A stretch of DNA of 64,000 nt from Haemaphysalis longicornis (taxonomy: Eukaryota > Arthropoda > Arachnida > Ixodida > Ixodidae). The stretch is taken from the NCBI GenBank assembly GCA_013339765.2, contig CM023448.1, forward strand, positions 326,103,441-326,167,440, given 5' to 3'. The notes under the pieces were generated by a model. The model was not told the DNA's origin. It searched no databases and saw only the letters and a list, made by a program, of their open reading frames with translations. The translations under genes and the position numbers were made by a program. This document shows, in pieces, positions 1 through 10,459 of the stretch. Positions within the stretch are counted from its first letter, which is position 1. Each line of letters opens with the position of its first letter.

Positions 1-526
1 TTGGATGTCCGGAGAGTTTTTGACTGCCCGCTTTTCTATGAAATGTTTGATCAATGTAACACAGAAAAAAATATACGGCAAAAAGTTTCTTGAACCGGAT
101 AAAGCGTGTGAAAGTGCCGCCTGGAATGAAGCTTTTATTTTTTAACAGCGAAGCTGTTTAGTAAATCGTTATTTTGCGTGTCCGCACTTACAAATACCAA
201 GAAAATGCCGAGCGCACGCGAGCGCGTGCCTAGCGGCGACTGCCCGGCAGTTAAAAAAAAAAAAAAACAAGGAAAGGCCGAGCGCTCGTGTGTGTGTGCC
301 TCGCGGCGACCGGCCAGCGTCCTCGGCGCACCTTCGTCAAGCCAAGCTTATTCACTTAGAAAGATTGGCTAAGAATAGAAAAAAAAATTCTCCAGCGTTT
401 GCCGTAATCGTTGCAAACACTTGCTCGTAACGAAAAAGGCACGTCATAGCGTGCGCCCCTCCAAGGCAGTGTCCAATGATTATCACGTCAAAAAAAAAAA
501 TTGAAAGAATCTCACACTTACAGCAA

Positions 527-1123
527 CAACATCATCATCATCATAATCATCATCATAATCATAATCATCATCAGCCTATCTACGCCCACTGCAGGGCAAA
601 GGCTTCTCCCATTATTATCCAATTACATCGGTCCTGTGCCAACTGCGACCAATTTATCCCCGCAAACTTCTTGATCTCATCTGCCCATCTAACTTTCTGC
701 CGCCCCCTGCAACGCTTGCCTTCTCTGGGGATCCACTCAGTTACCCTTAATGACCAGCGGTTATCTTGCCTTCGCATTACATGCCCTGCCCACGTCCATT
801 TCTTTTTCTTAATCTCTACTAATATGTCCTTAACACGTGTTTGTTCCCTGACCCACTCCGCTCTATTATTGTCCGTTAATGTTACACCTATCATTTTCCG
901 CTCCATTGCCCGCTGAGTCGTTCTCAATTTAAGTTGAACCCTCTTAGTGAGCCTCCAAGTTTCTGCCCCTTAGGTGAGTACCGGTAAGATGCAGCTGTCA
1001 TACACTTTCTTCTTCAGCGACAATGGTAGGCTGCTATTCATTATCTGAGAATGTCTGCCATATGCACCCCACCCCATTCTTATCCTTCTAATTATCTCTG
1101 CCTCATGGTTGGGATCTGGGGTC
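527..1123 (-). mobile_element. 5'-truncated RTE-like LINE, 3' end (copy 1)
   Basis: On the minus strand this encodes the C-terminal tail of a non-LTR reverse transcriptase protein. Residues such as RAMERKMIGV, WTWAGHVMRRQDNRW and EWIPREGK are characteristic of RTE-type ORF2 tails. The frame from 927 down to 580 is open. The upstream part, to about 1123, lies in another frame and has an in-frame TAA where the second copy has TAC. The 3' end is a degenerate ATG/ATC tail (527-574 on plus) directly after the conserved sequence around 575-600. The 5' break lies near 1123. It is a dead fragment. The clade call rests on motif memory, not a search. Confidence 0.8.
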
Positions 1124-1128
1124 ACAGC

Positions 1129-1206
1129 AACAATGGTGGAGTAAAGGGCGCGCGGCAGCGAAAATAATCAAATCGGCTGCAACCTTCGTGATGGCCGTGA
1201 AGGTTG
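1129..1206 (+). repeat. Dispersed repeat, inverted partner at 3287-3389
   Basis: The segment carrying gcaacaatggtgg, atcggctgcaa and gtgatggccgtgaaggttgc reappears in reverse complement at 3287-3389 with moderate divergence. The two copies flank the pair of RTE-like LINE fragments. This suggests an older repeat or a local inverted duplication. No coding potential was recognised. Confidence 0.55.
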
Positions 1207-1883
1207 CGTATGTACAGCTTCGCTACCGTCAAGTCTTACGCGTTAGTGCGAGCTTCCTTCATTTTTTTACGTTACACACAGAGATACTGCATGTTAGTTT
1301 TTGAATGATTTGAAGGTGGCTTTATTTCAGCCCTTTCTATCCAACCAACGAATGCGCTCCGGTACGTGCTCGCGCGTCGAAGGTTACGCGTGCGCTGAGT
1401 GCGACCATTTTCCCAGCTTCTTGCTGCATTAAAATAATACTTGCACCCATTTTTCAAGCCTCGTCACAATCGTTTTGTCATTCTCGTGATTCACTTCAGT
1501 GAAGAATGGTGGCGGTGGCGGTGGCGGTACGTAGTTTGATCAGGCGGGGCCAACCTTGCACGATGTACCGGCAATTGTGTCACCCGAGTGGCACACGATG
1601 CGTCAAATACGTGCCTCCTTCACCGTGAGTCCGAGAGTTGTGTGTCCCGAGGGAAGCTAATAGGCGAGCGCGATACCTTTCTGCTAGTGTTCAAGGCCCC
1701 ACAGGGAAGAGGACGTTGTCCCCAGTGGTGTGTAAGGATGCTAACTTGGGCATCGCCAAGAACAGCGTGGTTCGCTCTGCAGCATACCGTGGCCAGCACA
1801 TTACGTTGTGTTCTGCATATCCTACCATCTCCCATGGCGTGCACAGCTGTGCTGGACGGCTCGAGTAGACCATCTGGTTTTAT

Positions 1884-2128
1884 TCACTGAGAGCTATGGT
1901 GTTTCGATCGCGGCTGCTTTGGAAAGCCTAAGTCATGCAGACCGCAGCAAGCGGTTATCTTGACTGATTCCAAAGCAGCACTGCAGCTGTTGCAGTGTGG
2001 GAATCCTACCGACTCATCAGAGCCTGTGAAGGATCTCACCAGCTACGGCTTTGTTGTGCGATTCCAGTGGCTACCATCCCATGTTGGCATCAAGAACAAC
2101 GAGGCCGCTGATCGTATGACACAAAATG
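1884..2128 (+). pseudogene. Broken RNase H domain of a non-LTR retrotransposon
   Basis: Two adjoining frames translate to RNase H-like sequence: FTESYGVSIAAALESL (about 1884-1935), then after a frameshift VILTDSKAALQLL and WLPSHVGIKNNEAADRM (about 1950-2115). TDS and the terminal HVGI-NEAAD block match the catalytic D and H/D regions of RNase H domains in I-group LINEs. The frameshift near 1950 and the TGA after TQNDL break it. Sequence from about 1590 to 1880 may be a decayed upstream part of the same ORF, but I could not align it. The downstream RTE copy begins about 220 bp later. Confidence 0.75.
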
Positions 2129-2346
2129 ACCTGTGATTTACAGCTACTGTGACAGTTTCCCGTGACTTCCGGATCCTCTAAAGACGGACAGTTACAGGCC
2201 ATTTTAAGTCTCTGCATGCCCACCCATGTCAACCTCATGATCCGAATGGCGGATGCCACTGTAATATACTGAACTCGGGCATCCGAACTCGGGCGACGAA
2301 TTGCAAAGCATGCTTTCCGCACTGGACAAGCAGAGTAGAATCGCGG

Positions 2347-3034
2347 GCCTGAAAATACGCAGAAAACTAAAGTTATGCTCAATAGCCTCGGGACAGCACA
2401 GCAGTTTGGGATAGGGGGCGAGGTAGTGGAAGTGGTAAAAGAATATATCTACTTAGGCCAAGTTGTGACCCCGGATCCCAACCATGAGGCAGAGATAATT
2501 AGAAGGATCAGAATGGGGTGGAGTGCATACGGCAGTCATTCTCAGATAATGAATGGCAGCCTACCATTATCCCTGAAGAAGAAAGTGTATGACAGCTGCA
2601 TCTTACCGGTACTCACCTACGGGGTAGAAACTTGGAGGCTCACTAAGAGGGTTCAACTTAATAAATGGAGAACGACTCAGAGAGCAATGGAACGGAAGAT
2701 GATAGCTGTAAAATTAAGGGACAAGAAGCGAGCGGAGTGGGTCAGCGAACAAATGCGTGTTAACGACATATTAGCAGAAATTAAGAAGAAATAGAAGTGG
2801 ACAGGGAATGTAATGCGAATGCAAGATAACCGCTGGTCATTAAGGGTAACAGAGTGGATCCCTAGAGAAGGAAAAAAAAAAGCGTGGCAGAGGGCGGTAT
2901 AAACTTAGGTGGGCAGATGAGATCAACAATTTTGCGGGATACACTGGACGCAGTTAGCATAGCGGGGATAATTAGAGATCTATGGTAGAGGTTGCCCTGC
3001 AGTGGGCGTAGACAGGCTGATGATGATGATGAGC
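2347..3034 (+). mobile_element. 5'-truncated RTE-like LINE, 3' end (copy 2)
   Basis: Open frame 2347-2794 encodes KVMLNSLGTAQQF through YIYLGQVVTPDPNHEAEI, VYDSCILPVLTYGVETW and RAMERKMIAVKLRDKKR. This is the post-RT tail of an RTE-type ORF2 and is collinear with copy 1 at 527-1123. A TAG stop after EIKKK (2792-2794) and an A-run indel near 2871-2881 inactivate it. The element ends in a TGA/TGATGA tail at about 3019-3034. The two copies face each other, 1.2 kb apart. Confidence 0.82.
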
Positions 3035-3554
3035 ATGGTCCGTGAAGACTACAGCTTGGCGATTGAAGCTGGGCCTCGTGCGATTGCTTCAGTTAGGCAT
3101 CCGTGTATTTTTCTTGATAGGATGGTGGGACGATCGTGACTATTTATACCGTACCTTTTCGCACAAGTGCAACATTTATTTTATCCCTTTGAGTCCATTT
3201 TCCCAGTCTATATTCTAACTTGTTTTGACAAATTCTAACTTGGCAAATTCTAACTATATTCTAACTTGGCTTGACAAAACGTAAGCTGTGCAACCTTCAC
3301 GACCATCACGACGGTTTAAGTCCCCGATTGCAGCCGATTTTCTTCTTCGCTACCGCAACGACCTTTAGGCCATCATTGTTGCTATAAGTCTGAGCTTTCC
3401 CCCCTTTTTTGGAAGTGATAATCATTGGATATCACCTTGGAGGGGCGTACGCTCTGGCGTGTCTTTCTCGTTCCGAGCAAGTGTTGCCACAATTACAGTG
3501 AACGCTGGAGTTTTTTTTTTGTTTTTTTTTTGTTTTGCATTCGCAATTCGCAAT

Positions 3555-3659
3555 GCATTCGTTACATTGAGGTCAAAAGCACATGGGCTTCACTGGGGAT
3601 GGCCTTCGTTAAATCCAGTAATTCGTTACATGGAGGTTCATTACGTCCAGGATTAACTG
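3555..3659 (-). mobile_element. Solo terminal region of a pogo/Tigger-like DNA transposon
   Basis: Read on the minus strand from 3659, the sequence starts CAGTTAATCCTGGACG and continues with spaced taatgaa/gtaacgaa motifs, a layout typical of Tigger-like terminal inverted repeats. A TA dinucleotide (3660-3661) lies just outside. I found no matching opposite terminus nearby, so this is probably a truncated end. Confidence 0.4.
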
Positions 3660-5411
3660 TATTTAAGACTATAAATAAGGATGAATTTAAGAAACAAAAC
3701 TTTGGAAGCCAACCGGTAAGCAGCGACCGCCAGGGGCGCTGCTTACAACTGGAATCCCCAGCAAAAAATTTTCATCGCAACATGGACCCCCCCCCCCCCT
3801 TCCCTTTCCCCCAACCAGCACCGGACAACAGTCTCGACTGCATATATTCACAGTGAATTCGCCATGTTTTTTTGCGTAAGCAAAACGTAAGCAATCAGTG
3901 ACGTGATGCACGTATAGCTATGACGACATGCAGTATAATTTGACGCTTAGCTTATAAAGATCTTAACCAAACGATCAAATATTCCGTATAAACGATATAA
4001 AACACTTGGCATGTGCTATAAAATTAGGACGGCAGCTGAAGTTGGCAAGAGAAACACATTTCTTCAGGTTAAAATCAGCGTCAACACCACAAGGCGATCA
4101 AGTAACGTTGATACAAAAGTGGGCGAAAGCGAGCTAAATGGGTGTGTTAAGCTCAATAACATCACACAATCTTTTTTTACTGTATCTGTTTATTTATTTC
4201 AATCGCTTTTAACAATATAATTCAGATCTGCTGCAATGCAAGTTTTGTTGTGTTATCATAACCTTCCCTGCCGTCACCACCGGCACGCCATCGTCTGCGG
4301 CTATGTACAAGGTGACCACAGAAAAAGACGGCCCTGACCATCGGTTGTATAACGCGGTAAGAACAGCGAAACGCTGCGCCTAATAACGACACAGCGTACT
4401 GATGCCGCCGATTCACTCATTCGTCAAGCTGTAACTCAATCAGCGCAGTCATGAATAAAATAGTTAGGTTTCTTTTCTCATTTTTCTCTTGAATTCAATC
4501 ACGTGACCACCGGCTTACTAGAAGGGGTGTGGGCAAATGCAATGCCTTGAGTTATTTGTAATAGAGAGGCTACCCTCTCATGCTGGTGTTACACTAAACA
4601 AATAATTGTTATTTTATGGCCAAACATCAAAACAAAATACAGGACGTTATTTTTATGCTCCGTTATCACTGACTTGAAAACAGTCAAAACATTCATTTCT
4701 TTTGCTAGAAAACAGTTTTAAACCGCGCGTCGTGCGAAACTGAGTCTGCTGCAAATCCACGGGAATTTCACGGCGCCGAAGGTCGGCGTTTCGCCCTATT
4801 TCACAGCGACAGGAGCCGACAGTTGTAAGCTGTTACGTAGCAACACGTCACTTTTACGCAGGCTGAAATTGACAATGTGTTACGCATACGTTCCCGCCAG
4901 CTGTTTATATTACGTCACATCTCCTCAGACGTTCACAAAGCTGGCGTGACATACAAGCCGTATTGCTGTTGAATAGCAAAGCTAAACCTACGTCGTCATG
5001 TCCGTGGCATTTCATCTTGCTTTTCAATGCCGGGCATGAATTATGCTCTTTCAGCTATAGTGTGAAATAAGGAAAACTTTAGAACTGGCGCCAGTAAACG
5101 TCATGAAACGTCAAAATGACAAAAGCACCAACAACCTCTTTGTCAACTGGAAGCACGTGACCAAAAGAGAAAGCGAATCAGACAAAGCTTCTGGGGAATT
5201 CACATTTCACTGTGAATTTACAGCTTATTGAATAGGGCCTCCGAATAAACGTGTTGGTAGGCTAAACCTCTTTAAGCGATACCGAACTAACCTCATTTTC
5301 ACAAAACATTTCGTGATAATTTTGCAGTACATTGTGCCGAGCATTTTGCAGTAAAAAAAAAAAATGTGGGTCGTGGCAAAAGAAAAAAAAAAAAAAAGAA
5401 ACGAAAACAAG

Positions 5412-5500
5412 ATGTCACTTGCTGGGGCTCGAACCCAGGCCGACGGCGTCGAAACCCACGGCAGCCTCGGCGGCAGTGAGGTCGGAAAACGTAGCTATAC
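5412..5500 (-). repeat. tRNA-derived remnant flanked by A-tracts
   Basis: On the minus strand the segment has a T-arm-like hairpin: CTGGG, a loop with TTCGAGC, then CCCAG. The sequence matches a pol III B box. A-rich tracts lie on both sides (5353-5399 and 5519-5545). No complete cloverleaf can be drawn, so this looks like a decayed tRNA-derived SINE, not a gene. Confidence 0.4.
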
Positions 5501-5597
5501 ACGCGGTGTTCTAGGCAACAAAAAGCAAAAAAAAAAAAAAAAAATCAGAAAAATCAGTGTTTCAAGGGAACCAGTAGATGGCACTAGGGTGTAATTC

Positions 5598-5645
5598 ACG
5601 AGGAGAGACGCGCTTGTCGGGCAAGCACTTGCCGGGCAAGCACCT
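5598..5645 (+). repeat. Short tandem duplication with a palindromic core
   Basis: Two adjacent units of about 17 bp share GGGCAAGCAC. The sequence between them, TTGCCGGGCAA, is nearly self-complementary. It lies just upstream of the tRNA-Ala array. No function is assigned. Confidence 0.4.
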
Positions 5646-5723
5646 GCTGATGTCATTCTTGACCGAGAGGAATGCCGCGACTGACTGCGAAACATTTGTT
5701 TCTGCGGAACCCTGTGTGGCTGT

Positions 5724-5795
5724 AGGGTTGAAGCTGAGTGGCTGAGCGTTCGCTTTGCATGTGAAATGCTCCGGGTCCGATCCCCGGCACCTCCA
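5724..5795 (+). pseudogene. tRNA-Ala(UGC) pseudogene, array unit 1
   Basis: This aligns over 72 nt with the intact tRNA-Ala at 5876-5947. The anticodon region and 3' half are kept (loop TTTGCAT, anticodon TGC, 3' end CACCTCCA). The 5' acceptor strand is mutated, giving mismatches at acceptor pairs 1 and 5. The T-loop also differs (GGGTCCGATCCCC). It is followed by an 80-bp spacer like the one between units 3 and 4. Confidence 0.8.
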
Positions 5796-5875
5796 AGTGT
5801 TTTCTTTTATATTGCAAAACGAGAGTGTGAGCACGTACGAGCATTTGTAGTTTCGGCAACAGGTGGTGTGCATCT

Positions 5876-5947
5876 GGGGGTGTAGCTCAGTGGTAGAGCG
5901 TTCGCTTTGCATGTGAAAGGCCCCGGGTTCGATCCCCGGCACCTCCA
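5876..5947 (+). tRNA. tRNA-Ala(UGC), array unit 2
   Basis: A full cloverleaf can be drawn. The acceptor is GGGGGTG with CACCTCC (one G-T wobble), the D stem GCTC/GAGC, and the anticodon stem TTCGC/GTGAA with loop TTTGCAT. The anticodon is TGC, decoding Ala. The T arm is CCGGG TTCGATC CCCGG and the discriminator base is A. A box and B box are intact. A T-run follows at once. This copy looks functional. It belongs to a tandem array with a 152-bp period. Confidence 0.93.
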
Positions 5948-5949
5948 TG

Positions 5950-5966
5950 CTTTTTTTTTATTTTTT
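5950..5966 (+). terminator. Pol III T-run terminator after tRNA-Ala unit 2
   Basis: A long T-run interrupted by one A starts three bases after the tRNA 3' end, as expected for RNA polymerase III termination. The spacers after units 1 and 3 also carry TTTT within 10 bases. Unit 4 at 15594-15665 does not. Confidence 0.75.
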
Positions 5967-6000
5967 CAAAACGAAAGTGTGAGCGCTTACGAGCATTTGA

Positions 6001-7265
6001 GGCGTTGTTGTTTTCCGAAATGAGTCAAATCCACAAATTGAAACTAAGTCACATAAAGCTGCACTGCCTAGAAAAAACTCGGCAAGAAAATAGGTGAGAT
6101 AACGCCCGGCAAACGTGTACGCAGATCGTAGTTCCTATCGAACATGAGGCAGATTCTGATGTAGCAGGGATCAAAATGGGCCAAATCCATTTGCCCAATG
6201 GGATTTGGCTTTTTGCGTGACTGTTCAGACTGTTTCGTGGGCCTTTCCAGATGGGATTTTTTTTTTTTTTTTTTGCTTTTGAGAGTTGGCGTATCATGAA
6301 TTCAGACAGCAATTAAGAGATCGGCGAAAGATCTGTCTCCAGACGTCGACAACAAAGTGAACAGAAAAAGTGAACAAAATGAAACTCAGAGATGTGAAAC
6401 AGTGATTTCATATCTTCTCCCCCATCCCTACGGACTGAGTCTGGTTATTATTATTATTTCACTCCCATATTTACCATTTAGGTACTTAACAAATTAGCCG
6501 CCGCTTAGAATCCGTAGCAAATCCCCCTCTTTCTGGGTACGAGCCATTTTATTAAAGTGAAGACGAAGATATGAGCAGCATTCTTGTGGAGAGTTTTGGA
6601 AATTCATGGCAAGGAAATGGAGACCTTGCTTACTTCGTTAGTGTATTCAGGCGTGCCCAAGAAAATTACTCTGCGGAAGAATTCGAAAAGAGCTGCTAAT
6701 GGTGCCAAGAGGACTCACCGGCTCTTCATCCATAGTTCTAGTATCCTTGAAGCGCTGTTGCATATGTTTGAGGCCTTTTCCGCGAAAACTCCATCGTACC
6801 ATTCTTGAAAGTCTATTTCAATAAAGTTTTCATAAGAAGGCCGCACTAACTTGAATGTTTCAATTCAGTACGAGCCAAATTTGAACTTATCATCTTAATA
6901 ATGCTCGAATTAATCGCATATATTTTAATTACTTGTGGCCATTACATTTCCCTAGCTGACATGTAAAACGTGCCATTTAAAAGGACACGGAAGTGGTTTG
7001 TAAACATAGCGGATTAGTGCGCAACTTGTAGTCTGGAGTCTCTTGGCTATGTTACGACTATTATCGCTGCGTTTACTCAACTTTTTTCAGGAGAAAAATC
7101 AATTCGGAAATGCTGTCCTCCTCTCTGCATCCTCCTTGCTGATTTCCTATGGCGTTTCGTTTGACGTCAAAACGAGATCGCTGGGCTTGACTGCGCTACT
7201 GCACGGCTCGGCGACCCTCCGACAGAATCAGTCGGCCCAGCGTTTATTATGTTGACCGCCGGCGA
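6001..7265. other. No gene recognised; start of the insertion splitting the tRNA array
   Basis: Similarity to the tRNA-Ala spacer is lost near 6000. The following 1.2 kb holds a T-run (6257-6275) and short frames at 6584-6808 and 7043-7255 with no recognisable domain. An AATAAA lies near 6820. I cannot assign it to a named element. Confidence 0.5.
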
Positions 7266-7277
7266 GTCGTCGCCATT

Positions 7278-7519
7278 GATTCATTGATCGTAGCGTTTAA
7301 CGCACCGACGCAACGCATGCGAGGAGGCGCGCCGTAGTGGAGGGCTCCGGATTAATTTTGACCACCTGGGGATCTTTAACGTGCGCTGAAATCTCGAACA
7401 CACGAGTGTTTTTGCTTTTCGCCTCTATCCGAAAAGCGGACGTTGCGGCCGGGAGTCAAACCTGCGTCCTCGTGCTCAGCAGCGCAACGCCTCAGTCACT
7501 GAGCCACCGCGGCGGTGGG
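7278..7519 (-). mobile_element. Ruka-like tRNA-derived SINE, copy 1
   Basis: The minus strand reads tRNA-like head, then the conserved body (GCGAAAAGC, CACGTTAAAGATCCCC and TCCGGAGCCCTCC regions), then a short degenerate CAAT-type tail. Perfect 12-bp direct repeats GTCGTCGCCATT at 7266-7277 and 7520-7531 are target-site duplications, so this is a clean retrotransposition event. The family name rests on recall of the ixodid SINE Ruka. Confidence 0.85.
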
Positions 7520-8014
7520 GTCGTCGCCATTCGTTCGCTGAGTTGAAACTAAGCCCCGGCACGTTTGGGCCTGGAAGAGCATGTCTTTCGTTTGTTAGTT
7601 TGCAGACTGCATCAAGCTCTAACTCCAAGTCGCCCCACACAAGCGCACATGCGAGCCTTCGCTGACAGGTACGTTAGTAGAAAATTGTAAGGCCAATTGA
7701 AGGCGGGAGAATATTCTGCGAGGTTATTATAGGTACTGAGGAATTAAAATCAAGGGAAACTTTTATCCTACAGCGTAAAACTATAATGCTGGAAGCACTT
7801 TTTGTGCTGGGTGAAATAGCACAGCGGTCAGCAGCGCGACCATACATCTGCGGACTCTTTTCCGCCTAAGAAATGCAGTAGCTGGAAATAAGATATTTGT
7901 GGCAATTTGGGGGACGCTTACTGCACGAGCGCTATTCAAGAAATAGTCATCTTAGGTGCTTAGGATACTAAAACTAAATAAAAATGTAAACGGGTTATAC
8001 ATTATATACTTTAT

Positions 8015-8470
8015 ATTTCCGGCACTCCGACATCGCTGGCTTATGGCCGTGTGGGTCACGAAAAGGTACCTGAAACCACTGATCGTGTATTCATTGATTG
8101 CTGGGACCCTATGTTTCATTGGGGTATACTACAGCGAACACTGAAAAAGGAATTTCCTGTCACGCCCCACGGAATTCCCTTTCTTCCACTGCAAAATGCT
8201 GGGGGCGTCTCATACGACAATCATGGTTCTAGGTCTCCATAGTATATGGAAAACAAGAATATTGGCTGTGAACCATGCTGGTGTGAATGCGCGACCTGTG
8301 CGCGAGAACTTCATTGAAAGTGTTGTGTATCTACGGGATGTGTATCGCACTCAGGCGGAACCGCCCGAGTGGCTGCCAGTTCTTGGTGAGTTAGTTTCTT
8401 TAAAAAAAAATTATAACGCATCGGTGGCAAAACCACTGATGCGTTATTTTAGTGTTTGTGTTCAGTAACG
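8015..8470 (+). mobile_element. 3' end of an L1/Tx1-like LINE, copy A (truncated)
   Basis: Frames at 8051-8242 and 8196-8468 give VPETTDRVFIDCWDPMFHW and VLGLHSIWKTRILAVNH, collinear with the C-terminal part of the longer copy at 14537-15430 (PETIEHVFIEG, LLGLYAIWRSRMAIRHS). The first part resembles the C-terminal Cys/His region of L1/Tx1 ORF2 proteins. A frame change near 8196 separates the blocks. A 15-bp hairpin at 8413-8447 lies at the end of the coding part. Confidence 0.75.
8413..8447 (+). other. Hairpin near the LINE copy A 3' end
   Basis: Arms 8413-8427 and 8433-8447 pair over 15 bases (one G-T pair in RNA) around the loop CAAAA. It could be a 3' recognition structure for the reverse transcriptase. 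The related copy near 15430 shows no obvious equivalent. Confidence 0.5.
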
Positions 8471-8598
8471 GTTTTATGTCTAAGCAGGCAATAAAAAAAA
8501 CCCAAAAAAACAGCTTATGGCGATGATTCTACTTCCGGACACCTAGGTGATCATAAGCAGGATGCAGGGCTCCCCCGGAGCGGTTTTTAGTGGTTCAG

Positions 8599-8842
8599 CA
8601 AAATCCGCCGCGGTGGCTTAGTGGCTAAGGCGTCGCGGTACTGAGCACAAGGTCGCGAGTTCGATTCCCGGTCGTGGCGGTTGCTCTTCTGATGGAGGCG
8701 AAAAGCAGAAACGCCCGTGTGTACGAGATTTCGGTACACGTTAAAGATACCCAGGTGGTCTAAATTAATCCGGAGCCCTCCACTACGGCGCGCCTCATCG
8801 CCTGCGTTGCGTCGGCGCGTTAAACCCTACAATCAATCAATC
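8599..8842 (+). mobile_element. Ruka-like tRNA-derived SINE, copy 2
   Basis: The tRNA-like head has an A box (GTGGCTTAGTGG) and a B box (GAGTTCGATTCCC). The body contains ACGCCCGTGTGTACGAG and GGAGCCCTCCACTACGG, and the element ends in CAATCAATCAATC. Imperfect 10-bp repeats AGTGGYTCAG flank it (8589-8598 and 8843-8852). It sits between the two LINE copies. Confidence 0.85.
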
Positions 8843-9516
8843 AGTGGCTCAGGAGACCGCGGTGCGAGGAATGAAGAAGTGGAGAAGTCCGGAATCCAGA
8901 ACGTGTCGAGCCGCCGAGGCGTCTCGACCAAAGCCCGGGAGAGGGCGCTTTTGTCAAGGAAGGCGCAACCGCAGCTGGCCTGACGGTGTGAACGGCGACG
9001 CCAAATGAAGAAGTGGCAGCGAGCGGCGAGGAAATGGCTAACGCTGCTAGCGGTGTGAGAAGCCGCAGCAAAAGTGAGTTGCATGGCCAAAGTGAAAACC
9101 TGGAGGGGCCCCTGCTCAATGCAACGCCTCAACGAAGGCCAACGTTCGAGCTGAAACCGAACGTTCCGCCTGAACCTGCTCCGAGGTGGGCGATAACTTG
9201 GTAGGGCTGTGTTAAGCCGTGTGCAAAATGTTTAGGGCATGGCAGGCCAACTCGCACGTACTGGACGACCACGTAAGGTCTTCATTGAATAGCGGAGTGT
9301 TTCCGAGTACGCGATGCGTTTCCGAAACTAGGTTCTTGGTGCGGTTCTCACTTTGAGCAAAAAAGCTGTGGTTGATTCCTGTGTCGTAGGAATAAGTCGA
9401 ACACGAAAGTGAAATGTGCAGCGAAATCTGCAGCTGAGCATGATTTGCGGGTCGTCGGCTGTCTTGTGGATGTGCTTGGCGAGCGATGTCCTCTGGCGGG
9501 TCGCTTCGGAAAAGGT

Positions 9517-9792
9517 GTACTGGCGTCATTTCCGTGATGGATATGACGTCACTGAAATCTTGGGGCGTCGCGGCATAAAACACTTTCGTGCTAAAATATA
9601 AAATCCGGAAACGAACAACCCTAAGTATAACGTACTCTTTAATACTAAGGTTGCTCCCCCGCAAGAAGATCCTGTGTGCAGGGGTTCACCCTTTAGAGGC
9701 CGCTTGCTTCGTTGTACAGGCGTCATTTCCGTGACGGATATGACGTCAGCCAAACCTCCGTGTATCTGGGAATAAAACACTTTCGTGTCAAA
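9517..9792 (+). promoter_or_regulatory. Two tandem 5' UTR units upstream of the L1/Tx1-like ORF2
   Basis: Two related units start at 9517 and 9714, a 197-bp period. Each carries GGCGTCATTTCCGTGA or a close variant, a palindromic TGACGTCA (9544-9551 and 9741-9748), and ATAAAACACTTTCGTG. The second unit ends at the ORF2 start codon (9793). The layout recalls monomer-type LINE 5' UTR promoters, and TGACGTCA is the consensus CRE/ATF site. Promoter activity is inferred. Confidence 0.6.
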
Positions 9793-10446
9793 ATGACTAT
9801 TAGAAAACCGCTCCTAATAAGCACGCTCAACGTCAGAGGGCTATAGGAGAGCGGCGCAAGCAATGTCAACTGAAACGGTTGCTAAATGAAAATACGACAA
9901 ACGAAAATTGAAAGTGAGGACCGTACTGACAGCTTGGTTAAACAGTTTGAAAATGTTTACAGTGTGTGCGTTAGCCGTGCAGTAGAGGTTTCGAAGGGGT
10001 GTTGTATTTTCTTGAGGAATTCAAAAGATTTCAGTGTAGAAAACATGACTTTTTGTGAGTCAGGAAGGCTTGTCGTGTGTGATTTTACGTGTGTAGGTGT
10101 ACCGTTACGTTTTATGTGTGTTTATCCCCCGAATGGAGTACGTAGCAAACTTGACTTTTTCCAATAAGTCAGGGGGTACTTGGGTTGCGATAAAAACGTG
10201 TTGTTACTGGAAGATTTTTACTGCGTCTGTGCGAGTGAAGACAAAAATGGTGGCGCACCTTTTATTGATGAAAGTACGAAAGTGTTGGTAGAGCTCATTG
10301 AGGAATACGAGGTTACAGATGTCGTTTTGTTCTCACCTCCTTCGAAATATCTGCGTTTCACGCACTTTCAGGGATCAAGTCATGCGCGCCTCGACCTCGA
10401 ATATGTATCGTTGGAAGCGGCTGCTGAATGTAACTCGTACTCGTAG
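9793..10446 (+). pseudogene. Apurinic-like endonuclease domain, L1/Tx1-like LINE copy B
   Basis: The ATG at 9793 opens a frame with ISTLNVRGL, the usual N-terminus of L1/Tx1 endonuclease domains, then a TAG at 9844. Further blocks follow in shifted frames: VVCDFTCVGVPLRFMCVYPPNG (about 10074-10140), NVLLLEDF (about 10196) and RFTHFQGSSHARLDLEYVS (about 10351-10407). The last block is the conserved C-terminal endonuclease signature. Stops at 9844 and after 10164 plus frameshifts inactivate it. Confidence 0.8.
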
Positions 10447-10459
10447 AAAGCGCGTCTTT

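Noticed and set aside
9225..9290. CAKCLGHGRPTR on plus as a zinc knuckle of LINE ORF1
   Set aside because: Only two Cys residues fit, and the surrounding frames are broken. Too weak to call ORF1.
9212..9664. 150-codon minus-strand frame as a gene
   Set aside because: It lies antisense across the LINE 5' UTR units and shows no domain.
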